A stretch of 64,000 nt of DNA from Beijerinckiaceae bacterium. Lineage in GTDB: Bacteria > Pseudomonadota > Alphaproteobacteria > Rhizobiales > Beijerinckiaceae. The notes beneath the pieces were generated by a model. That model ran no database searches and was not told where the DNA came from. It was given only the letters and a program-made list of their open reading frames with translations. The DNA lies in assembly GCA_030684835.1 (NCBI GenBank), contig JAUXWZ010000131.1, forward strand, positions 1 to 64,000. The letters run 5' to 3'. Shown in pieces: positions 1-7,523 of this stretch. Made by a program: the position numbers and the translations under genes. Each line of letters starts with the position of its first letter. Within the stretch, counting starts at the first letter, position 1.

Positions 1-807
1 CGACTTGCATGCGTCCAGAAGCGCGCGCGCGTCGGGATGAAAGTCTTTGTAAAACGAGCGCAGCTCCTGCACGTCGCCTTCGCTAGTCCACGTTTCTTCA
101 TGCCCTGACGCTTGGCCGGTCGTGGCGAACACAAACGTGTCCTGACCGAGGTTCAGCGGAAACGTCACGATCTGGCTTTGTGGATTAGGCCCCCACCACT
201 TGGTGAACGCTTGAATCTCGGGAACGTGCTTCACGCTTTCAGACGGTACGACAGCGCGAAACGAGACAACGCCTGTGAATCGCGGATTTTCCTCGCCAAA
301 CAGCGCAGCGCGCACGCGCGAATGAATTCCGTCCGCGCCCACCACGACGTCATGCGTCGCGCTTGAACCGTCCTCGAAATAAAGACGCACGCTCTCGCCG
401 TCTTGCTCAAGCGAACGAAGCCGCTTTGAAAACTTCATGTTCTCCTGCGGAAAAGCTTCCGCCAGCGCGGTTAAAAGATCAGCGCGATGGATGGTCAGTT
501 GCGGCGCGCCGTAACGCTCTTGCGCGGCAGAGCTCATCGGCAGGCGCGAGGTCTCCTTGCCGGTGTCCCAGTCACGGCTGATGCGGAATGTCGGCTGTGC
601 GCCGGTGCGGCGCGCGGCTTCGCCAACGCCAAGACCATCGAGAGCCAACATCGCGTTCGGCGTGAGGTTGATGTCCGCGCCAACCCGCATGTACTTCGCC
701 GACTGTTCGTACACCGTAACGGTGTGGCCTTGACGTTGCAGCGCAATGGCCGCTGTCAACCCGCCGACGCCGCCGCCTACAATGCCAATGTTCAAGGAGC
801 GTCCCAC
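1..807 (-). CDS. FAD-dependent aromatic monooxygenase, C-terminus cut by window edge
   Basis: This is a class A flavoprotein hydroxylase of the salicylate / 3-hydroxybenzoate / 6-hydroxynicotinate hydroxylase type, which adds one oxygen of O2 to an aromatic ring using NAD(P)H. The N-terminus shows the FAD-binding Rossmann motif NIGIVGGGVGGLTAA. A later VGADGIHSRVR segment is the family's DG motif, which contacts FAD and NAD(P)H. About 269 residues lie in the window; family members usually have 380-420, so roughly the last third is missing. I chose the GTG at 807 because GGAGAAG lies a few bases upstream. It is the last gene seen of a leftward operon, 14 bp after the aspartate-dehydrogenase-like gene. 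The substrate cannot be read from the sequence. Confidence 0.88.
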   Translation of the reverse strand, partial: MGRSLNIGIVGGGVGGLTAAIALQRQGHTVTVYEQSAKYMRVGADINLTPNAMLALDGLGVGEAARRTGAQPTFRISRDWDTGKETSRLPMSSAAQERYGAPQLTIHRADLLTALAEAFPQENMKFSKRLRSLEQDGESVRLYFEDGSSATHDVVVGADGIHSRVRAALFGEENPRFTGVVSFRAVVPSESVKHVPEIQAFTKWWGPNPQSQIVTFPLNLGQDTFVFATTGQASGHEETWTSEGDVQELRSFYKDFHPDARALLDACKS

Positions 808-821
808 GTCTCTTCTCCGTG

Positions 822-1643
822 CTATTGTGCGTGCTTGGTCATCTGCAGCAGCCGCGCCGCCAGTGCGTAACCTGTCGTCAGTGATGTCTTTGGATTGTCG
901 GGCGAGGGCTTGCCTGCGATGCGAATATCAACGTCCGCGCAGCCCGAGCGGAACGAAACTTCGTGCGTATTGCGCGTCGCCACAGGGTCAGCGACCAGTC
1001 GCACGCGAGTCCGCTCAAAGCCTGCGCCCATGATGGCGATTGTGGCTGCGACGTTGGCGTTTTGCGGATAGTCGCGCGCCGCGGCCTCGGCGCTGCCTTC
1101 GTAAAACGTTATGGCTTGAGCCAGAGACTCAAGATTGATGAGGGCTTCCGCCGGCGTGCCGCGCCAAGCCAGCGGCGGTTTGCGCGACGTGTAGAGCACA
1201 TCGTCAAGACCGGACAGGCGCGCGGCGGCTAGAATGTCGAGCCCGCCGACGGCGCCCGAGCATATTTCCCACCGGGCTTGCCCTGCGCGCGCAGACTCAT
1301 CGAGCGCCGCGCGCAATGGAGCGGACGCAAGCGCGCCTGCAGACGTCATCAGAAAATCAATTCCTGCGCCCACGAGCGCCGGGCCGAAAGCGCCAACAGC
1401 CTGATGGCCCGCCGCTTCCGCGACGATGGATGGACGGTGTTCGATCAGGCCCTCAATATCGCTGACGATGACAAGTTCGCCATAGACCCGGTCCTGCCAT
1501 CTCGCGAGCATGTCGCGCGCCTTGTGTGCGCTATCTGCGCGCGCGAGCACGACCAAAGCTTCGAGCGGGGCGTCGATATGCTCCGCTATTGCGGCGAGCG
1601 CCTGCCGTGCGACAGCGCCGTGCCCTATGAGCCCGAGTTTCAA
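822..1643 (-). CDS. Aspartate dehydrogenase family protein (NadX/DUF108-like)
   Basis: A 273-residue NAD(P)-dependent dehydrogenase of the L-aspartate dehydrogenase family, which normally interconverts L-aspartate and iminoaspartate/oxaloacetate. The N-terminal MKLGLIGHGAVA is the nucleotide-binding loop. The middle carries GAVGGLDIL and YPQNANVAAT, and the C-terminal half has RNTHEV followed by SPDNPKTSLTTGYAL, all family signatures. The His in NTHEV is at the expected catalytic position. The start overlaps the stop of the upstream thiamine-diphosphate enzyme by 4 bp (ATGA), so the two are translationally coupled. No nadA or nadC is nearby. In this catabolic operon the enzyme more likely handles an amino or imino acid intermediate than NAD synthesis; that is inference. 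Confidence 0.85.
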   Translation of the reverse strand: MKLGLIGHGAVARQALAAIAEHIDAPLEALVVLARADSAHKARDMLARWQDRVYGELVIVSDIEGLIEHRPSIVAEAAGHQAVGAFGPALVGAGIDFLMTSAGALASAPLRAALDESARAGQARWEICSGAVGGLDILAAARLSGLDDVLYTSRKPPLAWRGTPAEALINLESLAQAITFYEGSAEAAARDYPQNANVAATIAIMGAGFERTRVRLVADPVATRNTHEVSFRSGCADVDIRIAGKPSPDNPKTSLTTGYALAARLLQMTKHAQ

Positions 1644-3337
1644 CGTGCGCCTCCGGCTGCGCCCGCTGGCGGCCCGCCGAACGGCGCCGCGAAGGGCCCA
1701 ATGGCGTTCATGTCGACCTCAATCATGCAGGGGCCGGTCGCCGCCAGTCCGCGATTAAGCGCGGCAGCGAAATCATCGATGCGACTGACACGCTCATGCG
1801 CTAGCCCAATGCTGCGCGCGAAGAGTTCGAAGTTTGGCGTTGTGAGGCGGCAGTAAACGCGACGGCCTTCGTATTGGGCGTCCTGAATGTTCGAGATAAC
1901 GCCGTAGGCCTGATCGTTCATCAACACGAACACGATGGGCGCCTGTTGATCGACCGCCGTCGCGAACTCGCCGAGATTGAGCTGCGCGCCGCCATCGCCC
2001 ACCATTGCCAACGTGCGCTTTCCCGGTTCGGCGGTCGCCGCGCCCAGCGCCATCGCAACGCCTTGCCCGATGCCGCCGCCCAGCGCATGCACGCCCAAAC
2101 GCGGCTCCGCCAGTAGCACGTAACGATTGCCGAAGGTGGAGTTTGAAATCGTCACATCGCGCACGAAGGGCAGGGCGCCCGTCAGCACCCGGTCGCGCAT
2201 GACGTCGGCGATGATGAGATAAGGCCCCAGCGTCGCGCGCAGGCCTTCTTCGCCCGCCGCCCGCGCTTTACTCACGCGCTCGGCGAATGTGGCGTCTGCA
2301 TCTAGCTTTTCAGGCAGACGCTCCAGAAGCCCCGCTAGCGCGCGTTGCGCGTCTGCATGGATGAATAGATCGACAGGGTAATTGCGCCCGCCCTGGCTGG
2401 CGTCGGCGTCGATTTGCACAAGCGGCTTGCCGAGGCGAAGCATGTTGTTGCGCGTTTCGTTGCCGCGCAGGCGCGAGCCGACGACGATCATCAGATCGCA
2501 TGCGTCGAACACGTCCTGAGCTTGCGGCGTCATGTTGAAGGCGCCCAGACTCCGTGGATCCGTCTCCGGCACGCTGGCGCGTCCCTGTGTGCTCGTGACG
2601 ACGCAAAAGCCGCGCCGCACAAGTTCGCTCGCCTCGCGCGATGCGCTGCGCGCGCCTCCACCCAGCCACAGCATGGGCCGCCTGGCGCTGCGCACAAGAT
2701 TCGCGAGCGTATCGAGCGCGTCGGCGCGGGGTTCGACAAGCGCGATGGCGGGCGCGGCGATGAATGAGGGGACCGGCGCGCTCATGCGCTGCACGTCCAC
2801 GGGAATTTCGACGCTGACTGGCCCGCTGGGCGCCGACAGCGCAGCCGACATGGCCGCCTGAAGCGTGGGGACAGCGCCGCGAGCCTCCCAGATGCGGAAG
2901 ACGGATTTTGACACCGCTTTCAACATGTCGAACTGGCGCGGCACGTCATGGATGGCCGCGCGGTCCCGGTCCATGTACGGGGTGTCGATCTGCGAGGTGA
3001 TGTGGAGCACGGGCGATCCCGCCGTCAGCGCCTCGACCTGCGAGCCGCAGGCGTTGCCAGCCGCTGTGCCCGTGCTGGTGATGGCGACTCCGAGTCCGCA
3101 CGACACGCGCGCGTAAGCGTCCGCCATGTTAAGCGCGCCCGCCTCACTGCGCGCGGGCACGAACGTGATGCGCCCCTGCCGATGAATGGCGTCAAGGATC
3201 GGCATGTTGTGGATGGAGATGACGCCGAAGGCGTGCGTCACGCCTGCATCGGCGAGCGCGCGGGCGACCAGATCGCCGACCGGCTCTTCCACATGAGCGT
3301 TCACTTGAGTGTCTACTTGGGTGACGGCGACGTTCAT
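1640..3337 (-). CDS. Thiamine-diphosphate-dependent enzyme, acetolactate synthase/benzoylformate decarboxylase-like
   Basis: A 565-residue TPP enzyme with the usual order: N-terminal pyrimidine-binding domain, central domain, C-terminal diphosphate-binding domain. The Glu in RSEAGALNMADAYAR sits where the TPP-activating glutamate lies. The GDG-N cofactor motif is MVGDGGAQLNLGEF followed by MNDQAYGV. Enzymes of this group decarboxylate 2-oxo acids or ligate the resulting aldehyde. A longer reading would start 14 codons upstream inside the SDR gene; I prefer ATG 3337 because GAGG precedes it and it begins 7 bp after the SDR stop. It sits third in the leftward operon, between the SDR and the aspartate-dehydrogenase-like gene. 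Substrate is unknown; a true anabolic acetolactate synthase is unlikely because no ilvH/ilvC is adjacent. Confidence 0.88.
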   Translation of the reverse strand: MNVAVTQVDTQVNAHVEEPVGDLVARALADAGVTHAFGVISIHNMPILDAIHRQGRITFVPARSEAGALNMADAYARVSCGLGVAITSTGTAAGNACGSQVEALTAGSPVLHITSQIDTPYMDRDRAAIHDVPRQFDMLKAVSKSVFRIWEARGAVPTLQAAMSAALSAPSGPVSVEIPVDVQRMSAPVPSFIAAPAIALVEPRADALDTLANLVRSARRPMLWLGGGARSASREASELVRRGFCVVTSTQGRASVPETDPRSLGAFNMTPQAQDVFDACDLMIVVGSRLRGNETRNNMLRLGKPLVQIDADASQGGRNYPVDLFIHADAQRALAGLLERLPEKLDADATFAERVSKARAAGEEGLRATLGPYLIIADVMRDRVLTGALPFVRDVTISNSTFGNRYVLLAEPRLGVHALGGGIGQGVAMALGAATAEPGKRTLAMVGDGGAQLNLGEFATAVDQQAPIVFVLMNDQAYGVISNIQDAQYEGRRVYCRLTTPNFELFARSIGLAHERVSRIDDFAAALNRGLAATGPCMIEVDMNAIGPFAAPFGGPPAGAAGGAR

Positions 3338-3344
3338 CTCGACC

Positions 3345-4136
3345 TCAAATGTAGCGCGACACGCCGCCCGAAATTTCAAGCGACGCGCCAGTGATATAGG
3401 CGACCTTCGGCGATGACAGGAACGTCACCGCGCGCGCGACTTCTTCGGGTTTGCCGAGGCGCCCGAAAGGGATGTGTTTCGATTTCGCGAGCGCGGCGAT
3501 CCAAGCGTCGCGGCTTTGGCTTTTGTCGTCGCGCGCCTCAAAACGCCGCTCCCACTGGCCGGACTCGATCAGCCCCAGCACAACTGAATTGACGCGAATG
3601 CGCCCGGCAAATTCCGTCGCCAGCGATTTGAGAAGGCTCTGCACGCCAGCGCGCGCGGATGATGTGCAGACCATGTAGGGCTCGGGCTGGTAAGCCAGCA
3701 GCGAGTTGACGGCGACAATCGCCGCAGCGTCCGAGGCCTCCAGCATCGGCAGAAAGGCGCGAATGGGATAGATCTGGCTGAAGTACTTCAGGTCCAGTTC
3801 TTCGCGCCATTGCTCGTCCGTCGTCGTGGCGAATGTGGACATGCGGCCTTGGCCCGCATTGTTGACCAGCACATCAGCGCGGCCCCGCCACGCCTGTACG
3901 GCTTGCGCGAACGCGTCGGCATCTGCAGCCTTTGTGACGTCGCATCGCGCGGCAAGCACGCGCTCGACGCCAAATTCGATGGCGAGGTCCATCCGCACCC
4001 TCTCCAGTCGCGCGGCGTCGCGTCCGCAAATCGCGACGTCCGCTCCTTCTTCAAGGAACACGCGCGCGCTCGCCAATCCGATGCCCGATGTGCCGCCGGT
4101 GACGATGACGACGCGTCCTGCAAGGCCGAGATCCAT
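3345..4136 (-). CDS. Atypical short-chain dehydrogenase/reductase lacking Tyr-Lys pair
   Basis: A 263-residue protein with an SDR Rossmann fold: VTGGTSGIG near residues 12-20 and NNAG at 92-95. The conserved Ser is present (NSLLAY, Ser145). Where YxxxK should follow 13 residues later the sequence reads PYMVCTSSARAGV, giving Thr158 and Arg162 instead of Tyr and Lys. A nearby Tyr154 is out of register. The usual proton-relay enzyme is therefore doubtful. The gene may still bind NAD(P) and act in another way, or use the substitute residues. It is second in the operon, 13 bp after the cupin. The C-terminal YITGASLEISGGVSRYI is normal for SDRs. Family membership is sure; activity is not. Confidence 0.85.
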   Translation of the reverse strand: MDLGLAGRVVIVTGGTSGIGLASARVFLEEGADVAICGRDAARLERVRMDLAIEFGVERVLAARCDVTKAADADAFAQAVQAWRGRADVLVNNAGQGRMSTFATTTDEQWREELDLKYFSQIYPIRAFLPMLEASDAAAIVAVNSLLAYQPEPYMVCTSSARAGVQSLLKSLATEFAGRIRVNSVVLGLIESGQWERRFEARDDKSQSRDAWIAALAKSKHIPFGRLGKPEEVARAVTFLSSPKVAYITGASLEISGGVSRYI

Positions 4137-4149
4137 AACGCGTCTCCGC

Positions 4150-4698
4150 TCAGGCCTTCTGACGCTTGATTTTGGACAGCGGGTGATCGGGCGGATATGT
4201 CGGGGTTTCAGGCTTCACGCTCCCGACGATGACAATCATCAACGCTTCGTCCGCGCCTTCGTTAACAAGCCCGCGATAGACGCCAGCTGGGACTGAGATG
4301 AGATCGCGCTCGCCCAGAATCGTGTCGTAGCGTTCGCCCTTATGCTCCACCATGATGCGCACGCGCTCGCCCCGCAGGATGAAGAACACCTCTTCTGCGT
4401 CCGTGTGCAGATGAAGCGGACCTTCGCAGCCTGCTGGCAGCACCATGGTCGAGAAGGTGAAATGCTCCGCCGGCACGCTGTTCGGATCATTCGCGACGCC
4501 GGTTGCCCCGGTGCCGACGTAACGCATTTGGGCGCGCTTGTACTTGGGATCGAAGTCAGCCTGGAACTTGAGGGCGTTCCAGTCGAACGTGCGCGTGGAC
4601 AAGCGGGCGACGCGCGATTCCACCCAGTCGCCGAGCGACTTGCCGTCGGGGATCACGACGTCATCGGGCAAAGTTTCCTGCACGACATGTTCATTCAT
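4150..4698 (-). CDS. Cupin-domain protein, first gene of catabolic operon
   Basis: A 182-residue single-domain cupin. Motif 1 reads GPLHLHTDAEEVFFILRG and keeps both histidines and the glutamate that bind metal. Motif 2 reads PAGVYRGLVNEG, in which the metal-binding histidine is replaced by arginine. The ATG at 4698 is preferred over one 10 codons upstream because AGGAGAG lies six bases before it. It is the promoter-proximal gene of the leftward operon and diverges from the extradiol-type dioxygenase gene. Cupins at the head of aromatic pathways may be ring-cleaving dioxygenases, isomerases or substrate sensors. With a three-residue metal site any of these is possible. Confidence 0.82.
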   Translation of the reverse strand: MNEHVVQETLPDDVVIPDGKSLGDWVESRVARLSTRTFDWNALKFQADFDPKYKRAQMRYVGTGATGVANDPNSVPAEHFTFSTMVLPAGCEGPLHLHTDAEEVFFILRGERVRIMVEHKGERYDTILGERDLISVPAGVYRGLVNEGADEALMIVIVGSVKPETPTYPPDHPLSKIKRQKA

Positions 4699-4825
4699 GG
4701 TCGCCTCTCCTGCTTTGTCGCGCGCCATCTGCCGCGCTGGAAGATACTCTTGGGGCCGCCAAACCGCTCTAGCGGATCCCTGGCTGATTTTGACAAAGCT
4801 TACCTCAGCACGTAATCTGTTGCAA

Positions 4826-4846
4826 ATATGAAATTATGTTTCATAT
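4826..4846. promoter_or_regulatory. Perfect palindrome, candidate IclR-family operator
   Basis: In the 205-bp gap between the two divergent catabolic operons, ATATGAAA and TTTCATAT form a perfect 8-bp inverted repeat around TTATG. The core TGAAA-N5-TTTCA has the spacing I recall for the KdgR class of IclR regulators. An IclR gene lies at the end of the rightward operon. The segment is the most A+T-rich stretch of the neighbourhood, as expected for overlapping divergent promoters. Binding is inferred. Confidence 0.5.
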
Positions 4847-4903
4847 ATAAATCAAAATCGGAAGTCACAAAGGTCCGTTTTCCGGCGCAGAGGAGTAGGG
4901 CAG

Positions 4904-5866
4904 ATGAGCATCTCAGGCATCGACCGCGTAACCTTCGGGGCAGGCGATGTTGCCGCTTGCAAGGCCTTCTTTGTTGATTTTGGCCTGAAGCTCGTCGACG
5001 AGTCCGAGGGCGCCCTCAACTTCGAAACCCTCAACGGGTGTGAAGTCCACATCCGCGGCATCGATGACCCCGCCTTGCCGCCCGCCATCGAAGCAGGCGA
5101 CACGGCGCGCGAGGTCATCTGGAGCGCGCAAAGCCAGCAGGATCTTGATGCGCTTCGCCCGCGCATGATGAATGCGCCCGGCTTTCGCGAAGAGGACGGC
5201 GCGCTCTTTTGCGTTGATCCCAACGGACTGACGATCGGCGTGCGTGTGTCGCGCAAACGCGCAGTGAATGTGAGCGGCTCTCCCGCCAACACGTGGGACA
5301 AGGCCGCACGTATAGATCAGGCCAGCCCCACGTATGAGCGCGCGGAGCCGATCGAAGTGGGGCACGTGGTTTTCTTCACGGACCGGCTGGCGGATGTGAC
5401 GCGCTTTTATGAAGACCTCGGCTTCTGCATGTCGGACCGTTATCCCGGCCGGGGCCATTTCCTGCGGACAAGCGAGCGGGGTGGCCACCACGACATGTTT
5501 CTTCTGCAGACGCCGGACTCCAAGCCCGGCCTCAACCACGTCGCCTTCGCCGTGCGTGATATTCACGAGGTCTTCGGCGGCGGCATGAACATGTCGCGTT
5601 GTGGCCACGAAACGCAGTTGGGGCCGGGCAAGCACCCCATTTCGTCGGCCTTCTTCTGGTACTTCAAAAGCCCCGCTGGTGCGCTCATCGAGTATTACGC
5701 CGACGAAGACGTGCTCACCGAGAACTGGACGCCGCGCGATTTTACGCCGGGGCCAGACATGTTTGCCGAATGGGCCATCGCAGGGGGGATAGACGGCGTG
5801 ACACGACGCCAGAAACAGCCGGGCGCGCCAGTCAATGACGGCAAGTTCATTACTGAGAAGCGGTGA
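4904..5866 (+). CDS. Two-domain VOC protein, type I extradiol dioxygenase-like
   Basis: A 320-residue protein made of two vicinal-oxygen-chelate domains, the architecture of BphC/XylE-type extradiol ring-cleavage dioxygenases. The C-terminal domain carries a complete 2-His-1-carboxylate iron site: His154 in EVGHVVFF, His212 in LNHVAFAV and Glu263 in ALIEYYAD. A further His pair, GGHHDMF near 195, sits where the catalytic His region of these enzymes lies. It would open a catechol-like ring with O2, which fits the hydrolase gene 12 bp downstream and the flavin hydroxylase in the divergent operon. GAGGAG precedes the ATG. The exact diphenol or other substrate is not readable. Confidence 0.85.
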   Translation: MSISGIDRVTFGAGDVAACKAFFVDFGLKLVDESEGALNFETLNGCEVHIRGIDDPALPPAIEAGDTAREVIWSAQSQQDLDALRPRMMNAPGFREEDGALFCVDPNGLTIGVRVSRKRAVNVSGSPANTWDKAARIDQASPTYERAEPIEVGHVVFFTDRLADVTRFYEDLGFCMSDRYPGRGHFLRTSERGGHHDMFLLQTPDSKPGLNHVAFAVRDIHEVFGGGMNMSRCGHETQLGPGKHPISSAFFWYFKSPAGALIEYYADEDVLTENWTPRDFTPGPDMFAEWAIAGGIDGVTRRQKQPGAPVNDGKFITEKR

Positions 5867-5878
5867 GAGCATCTGTTG

Positions 5879-6700
5879 ATGAACGCCCGCTCGCATGAAC
5901 TTCAAATCGTACCCCTGGCCGGGGGCGATCTTGCTTTCCTTGACGCTGGCGCCGGGCCGACCATCGTTTTGTTGCACGGCATTGGCTCGGCCGCGCATTC
6001 TTGGGAGGCGCTGGTCACCGCACTCGCGCCTCGCTGGCGCGTTGTCGCATGGAACGCGCCCGGCTATCCGCCATCTGCGGCGTTGCCGATGGAATGGCCG
6101 ACCGCTTCCGATTACGCCCATCGCCTCGCCGTCATGCTCGATCATATCGGCGCGGAGAGGTGTCATCTTGTCGGCCATTCGCTGGGGTGTCTCATCGCAG
6201 GCCGCTTTGCGCGCTTGCATCCGCACCGTGTGGCGACACTGACGCTCGCGTCCTGCGCAGTGGGCCACGCGCGCCTGGAGACTTCCGAGCGCGACCGGCT
6301 ACTATCGTCCCGCATCGGCGATGTCGAAACGCTTGGCGCTCGCGGCATGGCCGAAAAGCGCGGTCCGCGCCTGCTGGGACCGGGCGCACCCGCCGGTACA
6401 ATCCGCGCTGTCATGGAGACAATGGCCAGCGTCGATCCGAAAGGCTACGCGCAGGCGTCACGCATGCTATCGCGCGGTGATCTTATCGACGACATAAGCG
6501 CCTTGCCGCAGAAGCTTCCCGTGCAATTCATCTACGGGAGCGCGGACATCATCACCTCGCCCGAGGTAAATCTGCGCGCCGCCGCGGCGCGGCCGGGAGC
6601 GCCGGTCACGGTGCTGCAGGGGGCAGGGCACGCATGCTATGTCGAGCAACCTGGCGCCTTTAGTCGCGCGATTGAGGAGTTCGCGAACCAGCATGGATAA
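5879..6700 (+). CDS. Alpha/beta hydrolase, likely meta-cleavage product (C-C bond) hydrolase
   Basis: A 273-residue alpha/beta-hydrolase. The oxyanion segment LLHGIGSAAHSW, the nucleophile elbow LVGHSLGC (Ser101), the acid region YGSADIITSPE and the final GAGHACYVEQP form a complete Ser-Asp-His triad. Similar enzymes (BphD, XylF, MhpC) hydrolyse the 2-hydroxy-6-oxo-dienoate made by extradiol cleavage, and the gene lies 12 bp after the extradiol-type gene. A TTG directly precedes the ATG at 5879; I use the ATG. Esterase or haloperoxidase activity is the alternative. Its end overlaps the IclR gene by 8 bp. Confidence 0.83.
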   Translation: MNARSHELQIVPLAGGDLAFLDAGAGPTIVLLHGIGSAAHSWEALVTALAPRWRVVAWNAPGYPPSAALPMEWPTASDYAHRLAVMLDHIGAERCHLVGHSLGCLIAGRFARLHPHRVATLTLASCAVGHARLETSERDRLLSSRIGDVETLGARGMAEKRGPRLLGPGAPAGTIRAVMETMASVDPKGYAQASRMLSRGDLIDDISALPQKLPVQFIYGSADIITSPEVNLRAAAARPGAPVTVLQGAGHACYVEQPGAFSRAIEEFANQHG

Positions 6701-7520
6701 AGACACCATGAAGGAGAAGAAGCCCGACGCCCGCGAACGCTACGTTGTTCCCGCGCTTGCGCACGGGCTCGCTGTCTTGTCTCTCTTTTCGCGAGAGCAT
6801 CCCTCGCTCACCGCACCCGACATTTGCGCCGCGCTGGGGCTTCCCCGCGCGACTGTTTTTCGCATCATGGTGACGCTGGAGCGTGCGGGGTATGTCCTGC
6901 GCGGCGCCGACGAGCGCACGTTCCGTCTCGGGCCTGGCCTGCTCAACAGGGGCTTCTCGTACCTGGCTGCGCTGGATTTGTCGGAGATTGGCCAGCTCGC
7001 ATTGCACAGGCTGCGCGACAGGACGGGCCTGTCCGCACATCTGGCCGTGCGCGATGGACGCGAAGTCGTCTACGTTGCGCGCGTCGCAGCGTTGAGCACT
7101 GTCGCCAGCAACGTCCAGATTGGCACGCGCTTTCCTGCCCACGCCACGATAATGGGTCGGATGCTGCTGCTTGATATGAACGACGACGAATTGCGCGCGA
7201 TTTTCCCCGAGCGAAAACTGCCACAGTCCACCCCCCAGACGCCCGCGACCCTTGCCGATCTAAAGGACGTGCTCGCCGCCGACCGCGCGAGGGGCTACGG
7301 CGTCAGCCAGTCCTTTTTCGAACGCGGGGTCAGCGCCGTTGGCGCCCCTGTTCGCGATGGAGCGGGCCGCGTGGTCGCCGCGATCAACGTCACTGCTGTC
7401 GATACGCACATCGACGTTGAGGCGATGCACGGCCCCATCAAGGAGGCCGTACTGGACGCCGCGCAGGACATCGGTCGCTGGCTCGCGGGCGCACCCGTTT
7501 CGGCTGCGCCTCTTCGCTAA
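6693..7520 (+). CDS. IclR-family transcriptional regulator
   Basis: A 275-residue regulator. The N-terminal winged helix covers about residues 15-80 (ALAHGLAVLSLF, then APDICAALGLPRATVFRIMVTLERAGYV). The C-terminal effector domain carries the family's typical signature RGYGVSQSFFERGVSAVGAPVRD followed by AINVTA. I used the ATG at 6693, which overlaps the end of the hydrolase gene; an ATG five codons later is also possible. Such regulators often control neighbouring aromatic-acid pathways and bind a pathway intermediate. The palindrome at 4826-4846 is a candidate target. The gene ends 3 bp before the converging ABC-transporter ATPase gene. Confidence 0.92.
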   Translation: MDKDTMKEKKPDARERYVVPALAHGLAVLSLFSREHPSLTAPDICAALGLPRATVFRIMVTLERAGYVLRGADERTFRLGPGLLNRGFSYLAALDLSEIGQLALHRLRDRTGLSAHLAVRDGREVVYVARVAALSTVASNVQIGTRFPAHATIMGRMLLLDMNDDELRAIFPERKLPQSTPQTPATLADLKDVLAADRARGYGVSQSFFERGVSAVGAPVRDGAGRVVAAINVTAVDTHIDVEAMHGPIKEAVLDAAQDIGRWLAGAPVSAAPLR

Positions 7521-7523
7521 TCG

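Noticed and set aside
1640-3337. Anabolic acetolactate synthase large subunit (ilvB)
   Set aside because: No small subunit or ketol-acid reductoisomerase is nearby and the operon is catabolic; only the broader TPP-enzyme call is supported.
4913-6268. Long open frame (451 codons) on the minus strand
   Set aside because: It is antisense to the extradiol-type and hydrolase genes, which show complete family motifs. The protein resembles nothing and is rich in Arg/His as expected from a high-G+C shadow frame.
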